This document shows, piece by piece, positions 31,923 to 44,289 of a DNA stretch of 64,000 nt. The notes below the pieces were generated by a model that was not told the DNA's origin, ran no database searches, and saw only the letters and a list, made by a program, of their open reading frames with translations. The position numbers and the translations under genes were made by a program. The stretch lies in the NCBI GenBank assembly GCA_022495995.1, contig JAFEMH010001298.1, forward strand, positions 62,001 through 126,000, read 5' to 3'. This DNA is from Adenophora triphylla var. japonica. Lineage: Eukaryota; Streptophyta; Magnoliopsida; Asterales; Campanulaceae. The first letter of the stretch is position 1. Each line of letters starts with the position of its first letter.

Positions 31923-33393
31923 TGTAAGTACCCCAATCTGGATCGCTCTCCATCCCAGCATACGACAAAACCAGAGGCAAACTTCCGGAGGTCATAACTC
32001 CTTCATACGAACTCCGATTGAGACGTGCCATATATGGTTGGAAAGCTCTCGACGAGAGCTAGCTTGCCATCACATTCACAAGAGCATGGAAAGTCCGTAC
32101 GGACCTCTTTGCATGCCAAAAGGTCCGTACGGACCTCTTTGCACCAGACATAATCATTACGAAAATCCCCTTAAAGTCCACGAGATTCCCTCAAATCCCG
32201 GAAATCCATCATTACCTAAGAGGTCCGTACGGACCTCTTTGCAGTTTTCCACTACTATAAATAGAGGGCTTCCCCTCCTCATTTTTTCACACCTCCCACT
32301 TCTCTCTTCCTCCCTAAGCCTTCTCGGCTCCCCTTCTAAGACCTTTCGAGGCATTCCCGCCCTTCGGATCCTTCCGAGGCCTTCCGAGCTCCTCGAGGTG
32401 CTCCGAAGCCTCCCCGAGCGCTCCCGAGACGCTCCCGCGCTGCCCCGAGGCACTCTCGAGGTACTCCGAGGCCCCTCGTGGTACTCCGAGGCCTCGTCGG
32501 TCTTTCCCACCTGTCCCGCTCTTTCCGAGTCAAACCGACGATCCCAAACCACGCCGAAACTCTGCCCGAGTGACTCCGCCACCACAACGCACGCCGAAAC
32601 TCGCCCGAGTGACTCCCGCCACCACAACGCACGCCGAAACTCGCCCGAGTGACTCGCCACCACAACGCACGCCGAAACCTCGCCCGAGTGACTCCTGCCA
32701 CCACAACGCACGCCGAACCTCTGCCCGAGTGATCCCGACGATCCCCACGCACGCCGAACCTCTGCCCGAACGCAGCCTGCAACCTCAACTCACGCCGAAA
32801 CTCTGTCCGCGGACAACCGGCATCTTCCAAAGCAATCCCGATCCATACCGGAACGCTACTCCGACCTCAAACACCATTCCCAAATGGAAGACGTACACGA
32901 ACCAACATTGGTAAGGCTTCCTTCCTACACTATTTCAATACATTTCCATACATAGCATACAATGTAGACATCCGATACAGCATGCATTTTTAAAAGCACA
33001 CACACACACACACACAACATTTAAAGGATATTAGGGGTATCCGAAAGACTCGTATTTACGAGGCTACTCGGGTGAGCTCTAATATTCTAATATTCTCTTC
33101 CCGGGGAGTCATCTCGACCTCCGAACTCAAAATCTCATCACACAAAAACGGTTTAAAATTATCTTTAAACCGATGCCCTTTTTCAATGTTTTCTGGGGCT
33201 TAATAAAAACGGCGCGGCGACTCTACAAAATGCGAAAGCAAAACGGCGAGACACCTCCAACACGCAACGCTAAAACGGAATAAGCCAGATGCCGGGCGCG
33301 ATTGTGCCGCTTCTGATCCTGGCGACTTCCCGAACAAATGACAAATGCGAGATGCACGGGCCTCCGCGCGTGAGCCTGATCCCTGTAATTTCA
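31923..33393 (+). repeat. 5' LTR of element O
   Basis: 1471 bp. U3 carries three CCGTACGG palindromes and TATAAATAG (32256-32264). The GC-rich 32330-32830 stretch has imperfect tandem units (ACGCACGCCGAA...GTGACTC). R/U5 ends with a GCGACTCTACAAAATGCGAA segment and CGCGCGTGAGCC. The long minus-strand frames over the GC-rich part are not genes. Confidence 0.93.
32093..32264 (+). promoter_or_regulatory. Palindrome array and TATA box in the O LTR
   Basis: GTCCGTACGGAC at 32093-32104, then AGGTCCGTACGGACCT (perfect 16-bp palindrome) at 32121-32136 and again at 32221-32236, each followed by CTTTGCA. Centres of the first two are 30 bp apart; the third lies about 28 bp before TATAAATAG. The array is repeated in the 3' LTR at 61156-61167, 61183-61198 and 61284-61299 with TATA at 61319-61327. 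Likely a dimeric transcription-factor site (inference). Confidence 0.75.
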
Positions 33394-33394
33394 C

Positions 33395-33412
33395 TGGCGA
33401 CTCCGCTTGGGA
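33395..33412 (+). promoter_or_regulatory. Primer-binding site of element O
   Basis: TGGCGACTCCGCTTGGGA begins one base after the LTR. TGGCGACTC is the usual PBS start of Ogre-type elements (tRNA-Arg by recollection). Confidence 0.75.
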
Positions 33413-33634
33413 TAATTTTGTTTTAAAAACTTTTAAACAAAACAAAAGATTTTTAAAACGATGATGAGGGTCAAACTTTCATTTTACCCCTTCCTTTAAC
33501 CGTTGTGGTGTGTGTGCACGTGCTTCGTTTTTATTTTAAACAAAAAAAAAAAAAAAAAAAATGCATCAATATACATTCGCGCATACATTTAAAATTCTTC
33601 AAAACTTCGCTTTACTCGTAAAAGAATTTTAGAG

Positions 33635-33743
33635 ACCGCACACTACTCGCACCGCCGCTCTGCTACACCGCACACTACTCACACCGCCGCTCTGCTACAC
33701 CGCACGCTACGCGCACCGCCGCTTCTGATACACCGCACACTAC
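33635..33743 (+). repeat. 32-bp tandem repeat in the O leader
   Basis: Three units of ACCGCACACTACTCGCACCG... (32 bp, starting 33635, 33667 and 33699) and a partial fourth. Element N keeps a single related unit at about 39704. Confidence 0.85.
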
Positions 33744-34792
33744 AACCCTTAACCCGGAAAGTGGTCTCGCTTGCCTGCCGTTAGGTCTTCCTAGGCCTCT
33801 TGGACGCGCAGACGGGATCATTCCAAACATCCCATCCTAGCCAAGCGTCAACCCCGCACGTTGAAGTCTTGAGTCACACTCTCGTCCCAGACTCGGTTGG
33901 TTTTACCTGGCCTCATGTCATACACTGGATACATATACCATGCCGGCCATTTTCGAGTCAAGGCTCGGAACTCAAGATCTCTTGCGCAAGCAAAGCGATG
34001 AAAGGTCATGCTAAAATCTTGACCTGATCTTGATTTTTCGAAGCTACACCTGCATCGATGTTCCGTCCCTGATATACATCCATGCCACATGACACCATGT
34101 CATCACGCTGATACGTCGCCCATGACATATGACCTAGCCCAACGCCTAACGTCACGCATCCCTTGCGCAAGCAAGGTAAAGAGAGGTCATGCCGAACTCT
34201 TGACTTGATCTTGACTCAAAGGGCCGCCTCGGCTCACTATTCACATGGCTAACGCATCAAAACGAACATGACAAAGCTCGGTCCTTAGGTTCAATTTTTC
34301 TTTTTAGGCCGGTGTAAACCGCTTGCCCTATAGGACCTCGCCCGGGACTGCCCACCCCGGGATGTCGAAATACAGTGTGCAAAACGAGGGGCTTATAGCC
34401 GCACGTATGGTCTCCATCGACCCAGATCTAGCATAGTTGCGAAAAGAAGAAAGCAATCTTTTCCAACCTACCTAGTGTTTCTGAGAAAATACTGTTTTTA
34501 AGTAAATTAAAACAACAAAAAAAATAATAATAAAAGAAACGAAACCGCATGCCACGTGAGCTTTCCCCTCTTATCCCGTAAGGCCATTCTTGTGACTAAA
34601 TCCTTGCCCGTCACCCCTCCAAATAACCGAGAGTGGCCGAGAATACCCTGAGCCGCCTTTTCGCATTGAGGTCACAAGGTCGATAGCCCTTCCAGCTTCA
34701 ACGGCTCTCGCACCGTCCGCTACTCTCCCATGACGGATCAACAGATAACAAACAGGGAAACGGAACCCCGCCACTAAGGAACCTCCGTGACA
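33744..34792 (+). other. Untranslated leader of O with conserved block
   Basis: Contains two CTTGCGCAAG palindromes (33980 and 34162 regions), each followed by AAAGGTCATG or AGAGGTCATG and TTGAC-TGATCTTGA. Also a block at about 34340-34470 (CGCCCGGGA, CACCCCGGGA, GTCGAAATACAGTGTG, GAGGGGCTTATAG, CCAGATCTAG) that recurs in N at 40498-40640. No coding frame is credible. Confidence 0.6.
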
Positions 34793-36640
34793 ATGGAGGA
34801 GGTGCCGCGAGCCTTCGAAACCATTAAGAAGCGCCAAGAGGAACAAAGAAGCTCCGGATCGTAGACACCCGCGTCTTCGAGGAACAACAGCTTCTCACTG
34901 ACGGACCTTTGTTCTCATAGAGGATCGAAGACATACCGGCTCCCCCGCTTTCAAAGCTATCAAGCCAGTTCCGCCTCCGCCAAGCTACGAGATCCCAAAG
35001 AACACAAAATAGCTCTCGCTCAAAGCTCCTCAGCGCCACTCAAGCAGCCCAACATGCCCACCGCAAAGACAAGCGCTTCCTGGCCCGCACATCAAGCTCG
35101 CACCAACATCACACATACGTGCTCGCTCCGTCGATCCCAATGCATTCTCGTATCCCCCAGATTCAATCCTTTGCCTCTATACGAGCCTCGCAACCACAAT
35201 CAAAAGTCCCCATGCTTACTGTGGACAGCATCCCGAGCGGATATCCCGACATCTCAAGCTTGCCACCGCTAGTCCGCCACTGGGGCTAATGAATCATTTC
35301 CCCAATTCCCAAACACAACCCTACGGCCCTGGCAATCACGCCCCAATTTCAACAACCTGTAGGCTGGACGGTATACACTCAACTACCTCCCCAGACTCCC
35401 GAATGGCTATCCCATCGCCCAATCCACCTCCATCTTTGGTTTCTATCCCCGAGAACGGAAACCCGCCTCCACCTCGCCGATCCTCACATGGCTTGGCCGA
35501 TTGAACAAATGAAAGACATGCAAGGCAAGCTAGCCAATTCCCGCAAGGACTCCCTCATGCCCACTGATCCGAGCAAGGTGGTCCCACTCCTCTCCAAAAT
35601 TCGTAATGCCGTAGATGGAGAAGTTTGACGGGACGGAATGCCCAAAACTCACATCGACACCTATGTCTGTATGAGAGCTAAAGGAGCAACCCTCAACAGA
35701 TGGCGACCACTTCCAAAGATTCTCTCAAATCCACGTCGCTAAGATGGTTCCTCAATGTAAAGGCGTAAAACCGCTCCACGTGGGACCAAATCACGAGATC
35801 TTCCTAGAGAAGTACCGCGCCAACCTTGAGCTGGGAGACAAACCGCCACGATCCGCAAGCCACCGAGCAAAAGGATGATGAACCCGTTGGCGAAGTTCTA
35901 CAAAAGATGGAATTGGAAGCTAGCGAGATAATGGATCCGCTTTCCAAAGAAGAGCAAATGGATATCTTCCATTCCTGCCTCAAACCATCTCTCAGGGCCT
36001 TGATTAGCCACCACTTCTATCCCGACCTTCGTGCCATGCTCAATGTCGGGACCAAGTTCAAAAAGATGTGGGGCCTACAAAAGACACCACCACTCTTGCT
36101 CCTTCCTACCGCTACCAGTGCACCTCACAAATTCGACGCCGTTCCAAACATAGGAAAGGAGGCCGCCTGAGCAAGCCCACTACATCCGTAACGGAGTCCA
36201 AGGAAGCCGCGATCAAGCCGCCCGAGAAATAACAATCCTCCCCTGACGCAATGCTCTCAAAGACTTCGACAACTTTGGAATGCCTCTAAGCCAAGTGTTT
36301 CGAGGCGTTGATGAAGCGTAACATGCTCAAGCCCTCGAGAATTATCACCGAGGAATCCTAACCTAAGCGTGGATATGAGCAAGCATTGCGCTTTTCACAA
36401 CTACCCGGCCACACCACCGACAATTGCGTCATACTAAAACAAGCGATCCAAAGGCCGATTGAAGAAGGAAAGTTGGAATGCCCACGCGGTCCCAAAGACA
36501 GCCGGAAATCAATTCCCCAACAACAATTGGGGAAAGCATCGCTGAGAAGCCTTTCGACCTTCTCAAGCGCGTCAAAAATGCCATCGAGGAACCGGGTTAC
36601 CTTCTCATGACCCACAACCAAGAAAGAAGAAATCGTCCGG
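34793..36640 (+). pseudogene. O gag (frameshifted)
   Basis: An ATG at 34793 gives MEEVPRAFETIKKRQEEQRS, then frames change repeatedly. Proline-rich text occupies about 35054-35510. The capsid-like part has PKTHIDTYVCMRAKGAT (about 35640) and, in one frame at 35826-36170, EVLQKMELEASEIMDPLSKE and DIFHSCLKPSLRALISHHFY, matching the Tat/Ogre Gag layout by recollection. The Cys/His-like C-terminus GHTTDNCVILKQAIQ lies at about 36408-36455. Stops and indels are frequent; part may be assembly error (see findings). Confidence 0.65.
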
Positions 36641-37479
36641 AAGCTTGATCTAACCCCGCCTCCTAGAGTCTAGCTTCTAAAATAAAAGACCCCGAGTCCG
36701 TCGTGTTTAAAGTTTAAGTCTCTCGAGTCGTCCGACGGCCTTATGCCTCGAAGATTATGTGTTTGTAACAAAAATTGCGCTTCTTTATGCTTCGAATAAA
36801 AGTTCGACCTTCTCGAGTATCCCCTCATTGCCACTTTAACAAATGATAAATTAACTAACCAAAACAGCTTAATAATGATTCACTTGATAAAGACGCAGAC
36901 ACATTAATGAACAATGCATTAAACAAATCTTTAAGCATGTTGTCAAACGAGAGAAAAATCGGGCCCAAGCCGCCGAGAATGTTCTAACCAAAATGAATTT
37001 GGGAACCGCCGAAGAGTCCAAAGAGACGCAAATCAAAGAATCATACACCCACCTCGTAGGTTCTAGTAATCGTTCTCATTCAATCAGGTCCTCCTGACAT
37101 TGTAATTAAGTCTTCAATTTTCCATACGAAAGTTTTCTTTCTTTTCTTGCTAGACTTGAGACATTATTTTGCACCCCACATTACATTTAATGAAATGGTT
37201 TTGTTCTATGTGATCACTTGCATTGCTCAACAAGTAATTCCACAAATGATTAATGCTTTGATTAATTGGTGTGAGAAAGTCAATCAGTAGCTCCCCATAC
37301 ACCTTACCATACCCCACACAAAGGCCTCCATCAAGCCATACACTTTCCAAAACATGTCCCCACCATCACCTTGACCAAGTCAACGACGGCAGGAACATCA
37401 AAGGACAACAAAAGGTCACTCAGCATCAAAAGATTGACCCCATGTCGACAACAATTTAGGGGCTTGCCTTCGCCCTCGT
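36641..37479 (+). other. O region between gag and the N insertion, with pol-start remnant
   Basis: About 36836-37060 aligns with N at 44150-44350: AACAAATGATAAATTAACT, CGGGCCCAAGCCGCCGAG and GAGACGCA in order. This is the linker before RT. After about 37050 the similarity ends and AT-rich non-coding sequence begins, so RT, RNase H and integrase are absent here. AGGGGCTTGCCTTCGCCCTC (37458-37477) ends at the N insertion and recurs at 55931-55950. Confidence 0.6.
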
Positions 37480-39088
37480 TGTAAGTACCCAAATCTGGCT
37501 CATGCCTTCCGGTTAATTTTCCCGACATTTCGGTAAATTTCCCGGTAATTCCCCGGACCTTCCTAGTGTTCCGGAAATGTTCGAACAAATTCAAATTTAA
37601 ATTAGGGTCAGAGGAGCCTTCCTAATTAAGAAAACACGTTTTTCTTAATTAGGGAGAGGCTTCTAGAATGATGCCACCTTGCATGGTTCTAGAATGCTGA
37701 GTCATTGTGGATAATGCCGCACGGCCTCATTTGCAAAGAGCCTGCAGCCGCACGGCTTCATTAGCCTTATCCAGACTGCCTATAAATAGAGCCCTCCTCT
37801 ACCCATTTCAAACAACAACAACAACAACACCAACAGTCACACACACACAACCAGCCACTCCCAGACGACGTGAAGAATCCCTTTGAAGGTTCAAGAAGGT
37901 GAAGAAGAAGCTCAAGAAGCCATCTCCCTCCTCCTTGAAGGTCCAAGACCAACCTCCTCCAAGCTCCGTCCAAAGAATCGAAGAAAACGATTGGTAACCT
38001 CGCACGCCCTACCTTTGCATCCTAATTGCATTATAAATTGTTCATTGCATTGTCTTTATATTGCTTGGGACTTGGTAGATTAAAGATCATATCTTTATAA
38101 TCCCCTTCCCTTTTTCATGCATTAAGACCTCATTTGTCATAAAAATGTAGTCTTTTTCATAAAGGTGCATCCTTTGCACCTAAAACCCCCATTTTCCAAT
38201 AAAATGTTATCTTTATGCATCATTTGCATATAAAGATCAAATCTTTTTTAATAAAAATGCATCCTTTGCATCAAAATCCCTTTTCAATGCATCCTTTGCA
38301 TAAAAATCAAATCTTTATGCATCATTTGCATAAAGATCATTTCTTTCAATCAAAAAGCATCATTTGCAACCTAAAAATGTCATCTTTTTCATTAAAGAGT
38401 CATTTTTATCATGCATTTCCCTTTTCCCCTAACCTTGGAACGGACCGGTGTAAAAGTTCTCATCTTTGCATCGTTCCTTCCATTAAAGGTTCATGATTTC
38501 TTTAGGAAAAGGATAACCTTGAACCCTATATCTCCAATTATCGCTTAAGAATGAGTATGAAGCCTCTATACGAGCTCGACCGTCTTAAAGCGTAGGATTG
38601 ATGGGCTAAGGACATTCCTTCCTAAAGAACCTCATCTTTGACCCAAAAGAGAGTCATTCTCTCGATCACGCAAGTCCCGAGGGTCCCGAGGTTTAAATGC
38701 GTTGATCATAAGTCATAAGATGAGTGACGGGATCATAATCCCTAATACATAAATTCCAAGGAATCCCGAGCGACAACCAACAAATGGTTTGTACGTCCGG
38801 AAGATAACTTGGGACATTCCCCCTTTTTATTTTCAAACACATGCACACAAAGAAAGCACGCAAGCAAACACGATTAATGAAATCTAGGGAGACTTGTTCC
38901 GGCAAGGCACCTTGGGTGAACGCCAAACGTTCTTCCCAAGGGGTAACTTAACCTCCGAATCCATAAAACCTTTTTTTCAAAGTTTTGAGGTAATCAAAAT
39001 GGCGTGGCGACTCCGTTTTTCAAATAACTCTGATGTCTTCAAACCCGCGTGACTTCCACTACACAAAAATTTTGGGCACACATTCACA
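37480..39088 (+). repeat. 5' LTR of element N
   Basis: 1609 bp, TGTAAGTACCCAAATCTGG to CACATTCACA. TATAAATAG at 37781-37789, followed by CAACAACAACAACAACA (about 37811) at the presumed transcript start. A long stretch (38100-38420) alternates ATGCATCATTTGCAT-type sequence. The 3' two thirds are almost identical to the 3' LTR; differences cluster in the first 600 bp. Confidence 0.93.
37716..37790 (+). promoter_or_regulatory. Paired GCCGCACGGC boxes and TATA in the N LTR
   Basis: GCCGCACGGC at 37716-37725 and 37747-37756 (31 bp apart), followed by CTCATTTGCA and TTCATTAGCC. The second box centre lies about 30 bp before the TATA box. The same pair in the 3' LTR is at 54532-54541 and 54563-54572, with TATA at 54597. 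Confidence 0.75.
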
Positions 39089-39092
39089 AGCC

Positions 39093-39112
39093 TGGGCGAC
39101 TCCGCCTGTGGA
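39093..39112 (+). promoter_or_regulatory. Primer-binding site of element N
   Basis: TGGGCGACTCCGCCTGTGGA starts 4 bases after the LTR; one base off the TGGCGACTCCGC form seen in O. Confidence 0.7.
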
Positions 39113-40888
39113 TCATCCCAAAGGAGAAAAGCTTTATTTTCAAAACAAAAATCGATACTTGGTATATAGGTGGAAACCACTTAACCTTCCCCGTACACTC
39201 CCCGACGTGGGAGTTTGGGATGACCGCGGTTTAACAATCCACGTACTGCAAAGATCCCTTTTCGAAAATTTTTTGAAAAAAAGTAAAAGAAAGCTTTTCC
39301 CTTTGAGTGGTTAGACTCCCATCGCCGATTTCATTAATCATGTTTGCTTTCTTTTACCATGCATTGCATCATTTGCATCTTGGAATCTCGCAGATACTTT
39401 GAACTAGAAAACAACCCGAAAATAGCAAAAGGAGCTGAACCTCGGAAAATTGATCCATGCAAGCCGTACGGCTAATCCTCATAGGATTCTCGACCATACG
39501 ACCTCAAAGGCAATTCCACCAGAAAAATCATGGTTAATCCGGGCAGCCCTAGCAGCTGGGGCTATTCAAATTTCCACGACCGACCGGGGCTTCCTTAAAA
39601 TTTACGTGCTTATGTGTTGCATTTTCCCCGTCCCGAAAATCATTCCTTTAAAACACATTTATGAAAATCTCTCGTTTTAACTCAAAAGGAACAATTTTAG
39701 AGACCGCACACTACGCGCACTCCGATATATCCCGTACACTTTTGCACGCACGTCCCTCAAAACCCGAGGGTGGTTCCACTCGCAGCCACGACAGCCTTAC
39801 GATGCTCCCGGCGCGCACGGAATCATCCCAACCTCCCCACGGGCAAACAAAGGCCGACCAACGCACACCCGTGTCACACGTTTCAAAAATCCGTGACTTT
39901 TGGTTGGTTTTTGGTCTAGTCCGTGTCATATAGCCCAGCCGTGCATACCCACGTAGAGGTCAAGCCTTAGCTCATAACGGAAGCCAAGATTCTCGCTCAA
40001 GCGAAATCTCTCGCCAAAATTCCGACAAGGAAAAATCGGTGGGATCTTGACTCCGACATTGACTATTGACCTTGACCCGCACGGAATGCGTAAAAGTCAA
40101 GACCAAGTCTTTGCCAAAAAAATCAAAAGATCTTTCGCTCAAGCGAAGCTCGCCAAAATTCCGACAAGGAAAAATTGGCAAGATCTTGACCGGCATTGAC
40201 TTCGAGTCCGACTCGCAAGACCGCGTATGCAACGAAGTTCAATGTGACACCGTGTCATCCGGCTTTTGCCGCCCGACCCATGCCTATTATATTCTCTGAC
40301 ATTACCGAAAGTCAAAAAAAAAAAAAACCGTCATTCGCTCAAGCGAAACTGCCAAAGATCCGTCAAGGCGTAGAGACGAGACTTTCCCAAGCATTGCCTC
40401 GACTATAATCCGCATCGCTCGTGCGTTGAAAGGTCCTATGACCCGCTAGGAGCGTTCTTTACTTCGGCCTGGATCCGCGTGTCCCTATGTGACCCTCGCC
40501 CGGGCCGCCCACCCCGGGAGGTCGAAATACAGTGTGGAATACGAGGGGCTTATAGACGTAGTGACGGAACCCACCGATCCAGATCTAGAGTAGTTGTGGA
40601 AAAGAAGGGCGTAACCCCTTTTCCAACCAAATAGATATTAATAAAAGACACTGCTTTTAAGTAAACTTGAAGATTCTAATTTGCATACTACCCGAGCCTT
40701 CACCTAAACACCTACCCCGAGTCTAAACCTTTCCTATCCCTTTCCCGCTAGCCGAGAAAGAAGTGGGTGAGAACACCGGTCGCCGACTTGTTAGCGCAGT
40801 AATCCTCGACGCCCGCTGTAATCCTCGCCACGCCCGTAGAGTCGAATGACCGATTTGGACAGAAAACAAGGCCGGCCTGGGTAACCGC
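39113..40888 (+). other. Untranslated leader of N with inverted-repeat units
   Basis: Three imperfect units contain TCGCTCAAGCGAA (about 39991, 40134, 40335), the first two followed by CGCCAAAATTCCGACAAGGA and a GATCTTGAC. Conserved block at 40498-40640 as in O. No frame here resembles a known protein; short frames are not annotated. Confidence 0.6.
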
Positions 40889-42330
40889 ATGACTAGGGAA
40901 GAAGAGCTAGCCTATAACCAATGCCCTCCCCCATCTTCATATAACCCATTGCCAAAGACCTGCCCTTTCTCGCCTTTCTCCAATACCCTGCCGTTAGTGG
41001 TCCCGATACCCTCGCTTCCTCTCGCATTCCCCCATGGGACCCTTTTCCTCCTTTCAAATGTGAGCCAAATTTCCTTACCTTGGAATCCCAAGGCGCGCTT
41101 GACCTTTCCAATTTTGTCAACGCCGTGAATTTGCCTACCTCTCGCATGCCTACGCTGAAGAGTCAATGAAATGAGAATAGGAATGGATGGATTTACAAAT
41201 GATGACGACACTCAAGAGAAGGAATGGACTTGGAGCCAATAGAAGTGAAACCCGAAGGGCAAGATGAGGCGTAAAGCCACTGCACTGAATAGGGGATGAA
41301 ATCACTTCAAAGTGTGTCTCGCACTCACGCAAAAGCTCCTGAGAAGGATGAGGTAGTAGATGAGTCCTATATCCTAGTGTTCAATACCCCGTACAAGGAC
41401 TTGGTAGGTGAATGGAGAGATTTGATCGAAGCTTTAGCCAAAAGAGGGAAGTGGGCTCCTCCCACCGATCTAGAACATGTAAGCGTCGCCGAAGCCAAAC
41501 TCTCATCAGAAGGGTAGACTCTATCACGTTGTTGGTAGTCACTCCCGAAACTTGGTCAAGAAGAATGTATGGATGCCTTGGAAAGAGTCCTCGAAGCTTG
41601 TGAGGCGAACCCCAAATTGGGCCCCCTTTATGTCCTACGATGATAATGATGTCTTCCCGGTAATCCCTAAGCCCGAAGAAGAGTCTCGAGATACCCCTCA
41701 TATGGCGTCAAGTATCCCGACCCGCTTGCCCTCATCGGGTCATAAGAGCCAAGACGAAAGTTCCCACGAGAGCTACGGTGAGTGACACCGATGAAGACAC
41801 AAATAAGTGCCGGAAGGGACAATAGAGGATCGGTTAGCTCGTGGCCAAAAAGCCCAGTAAAATATCTCTCGACAAGAAGGAAAAGGAACCCGCCATGAGG
41901 TTTGACCCCGCGTAAATCCTTATTGATGATGGAATTTCCCATTTCGTAAAGTGTTTAGCCAATGTCCAAAATGCCGTCAAAAGGTCGAATTCCCTGCAGA
42001 AAGAAAAGACATGCTTGACAGTGATGAGGAATGTGATCCTACTCTGTTAAAGAAGTTGCTAGGATCGGATGAGAAAGCCATTTGCCAAGCTCCAAAATCC
42101 GGAAGTGATAATTCTTGTTGCATGCCGACTTTGAAAAGTTTGAATGAGACTGAAAGCTTTAAACGGAGAATGTGAAAAGGTCAAAAAGCCGGTAACCTGG
42201 GACTGCATTCGGGAAGCCGCCTATGCTTCCGATGCGCGTCAATCGATCAATCGGGAGAATTGGCCATACGCCAGCAAGAATCCGCCTCTGACTTTGAAAG
42301 AATTTGATGTAATCCTCCAAGAGGAATGAC
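40889..42330 (+). pseudogene. N gag region (heavily disrupted)
   Basis: Starts MTREEELAYNQ at 40889. Short frames follow at 41296-41517 (DLVGEWRDLIEALAKRGKW), 41552-41785 (RTPNWAPFMSYDDNDV), 41951-42175 and 42144-42329. By position between leader and protease this is gag, but I do not recognise a capsid or zinc knuckle with confidence. Frameshifts every 200-300 bases. Confidence 0.45.
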
Positions 42331-42564
42331 GACCAAGGAAAATCCAATGTCTATGTGATGACTCGATCCGGGACAGATGAGTATTGAGCACTAAGGGTGA
42401 CAAAAGGAATGCCGTCTCTAACCAAAGACAGATAAAAGACCCTATAAGACAGAAGCGTAAAAGCCCGATTCTCGATAAGGAAGATCCAAACCCTAACTCA
42501 ATGGAAGTGTACCCAAGCCAATATCTCCTTATGGTCCCTGTTAACCTCTTCATACCCTCATAAG

Positions 42565-43520
42565 TTGAAACTAGAAGAAAGTTTGGCCAAGACCATGGTG
42601 CCCATAGACGTCACCCCGTATGAGGTCGTCCAAATGATTGGAAATATCCACTACGGAAACATCATTACCTTCACCGAATCGGACCTCGCCAAAGTATGGG
42701 CTAGTCACAACGAACCTCTTTACATCACATCCCGCTTAGAAGAGCTGTCGATTGCCACGAGTACTAGTTGACTGGGTCTCGTAATGAATGTCTTGCCGCC
42801 TAAGATGATGGATTTATTGGATCTAAAGCCAACCGTACTTAAAGCCTTCGAGTCGACTATTAAGGCCTACGACTCCACCGCACGATCGTTTTGGGGATCG
42901 CCACTCTCAAGACGTGGGTTCGGAAAAAGGTCACGGATGTTGATTTTCAAGTTATCGACATTCCGATTTCATTTACCGCCTTGCTGACGGCCTTCGATCC
43001 ACCAGATAAACGGTAGCCTCTACTTTGCATCAAGGCTAAATTTCAGCCGAGCGATGGAACTATCACCACCATTTATGGGGACAAAGGTCACAAGAGGAAG
43101 GAACCAAAGACCTAGGACATCCCGATATTGGAGATCAAGCATGATGATGAAGGGTTAGCATTGACCGGATTCTCCGTAGCTTCTTCCAAGACACAAGTGT
43201 GTTGCACCGACCTCACCACTACTTCCGATAAAATCCCTCCCCGCCATGAGAATGATGCGAAAAATGAGCTATCTTCCCGGACTTCGATTGGGTAGAGACT
43301 TCAAGGTCGTAACACCATCATTGATGTGAAGGAGCAGACTACCGTATATGGCTTGGGGTACAAACCAAACTCTTGGGATGCCGGAAAAGCTAAAAGCAAG
43401 AAAGGTGAAGGGTCCAAACTCTCCATCCTTACAGCTTGTCTCTCGACCCATTACTTTATAAAAGGAGGAACACAATATCATGAAAGTGATCACCGCATCT
43501 CCTCGCAGTAAAATCCTTCT
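42565..43520 (+). pseudogene. N protease region
   Basis: ITFTESDLAKVW and ASHNEPLYITSRLEELSI lead into the place where the protease D-T/S-G should be (about 42760-42790). That sequence is shifted and a TAG is read, so the active-site triplet is not intact. It resumes with MNVLPPKMMDLLDLKPT, IKAYDSTAR and, in another frame, FQVIDIPISFTALL (about 42946-42985), the hydrophobic C-terminal strand. A glycine-rich YGLGYKPNSWDAGKAKSKKG follows at about 43347-43405. Confidence 0.65.
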
Positions 43521-44289
43521 AGAGAACCTTGAGAAAGTTAGGGGAAAGCTGTACCAATCCCATTCGAAGAATGTTCCTTGATTTGCCGATATCCCCGGGG
43601 CTACCACTACTGTTCGTAATGAGTACGTCTTCAAAGGAAATCCGCCAAGATCAAAAGATCGCATCCGGGACAAATGGACTTCTCCGCCTTTGAGTTAGCT
43701 CTTCCAGAGATCAGCCAGATAGAAGCTACCAAAGCAGGAAGACAACTGGGGTTTGCAAGAGTTGTTTGACGAAGAAGCACAGATCCCGCACTGATCGACT
43801 TCGGCCGATGACGAGATAGTTGCCGTTATTGGAGACGATGGTGAAAGTCATTTTGATCCTCGCACTTTGGTGACTAAGACAGTAAATGCCATTGAAGAAT
43901 TGGGAGACATTCTCGTGGCCGATAGCCAGCCGACAAAGAAATGATCACGCGAACTTGATTGGTACCCCGTCCTCCTCAACCCGGCCGTGTCAAACACCCC
44001 GCTTGTCTATTCGCCTGAGTCAGAATCTTCGAATTCCAGCCCTCGTAGTCATCCGAAGGCCTCACGCCCGAGGATTATGAAAATGTAATCGATGTCATCT
44101 TTCCCCTTATCTTGAATGAAATGACAGATCTTTCGATTATCCTCTTATCGCCAACTTAACAAATGATAAATTAACTCAAAACTTAACAACGCTTAATAAT
44201 GAATCATTTGAACAAGATGCAAACACACTAAACGAACAATACATTAAAGAAATCTTTTAGGTGTTTCGTAAAAGAGGAAAACCGGGCCC

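Noticed and set aside
32157..32830. Long frames on both strands in the GC-rich part of the O LTR
   Set aside because: They lie in imperfect tandem sequence, change between the two LTR copies through indels, and encode no recognisable domain.
40889..41240. Host gene of about 79 codons starting MTREEELAYNQ
   Set aside because: It sits at the gag start of element N, directly after its leader, and ends by frameshift.
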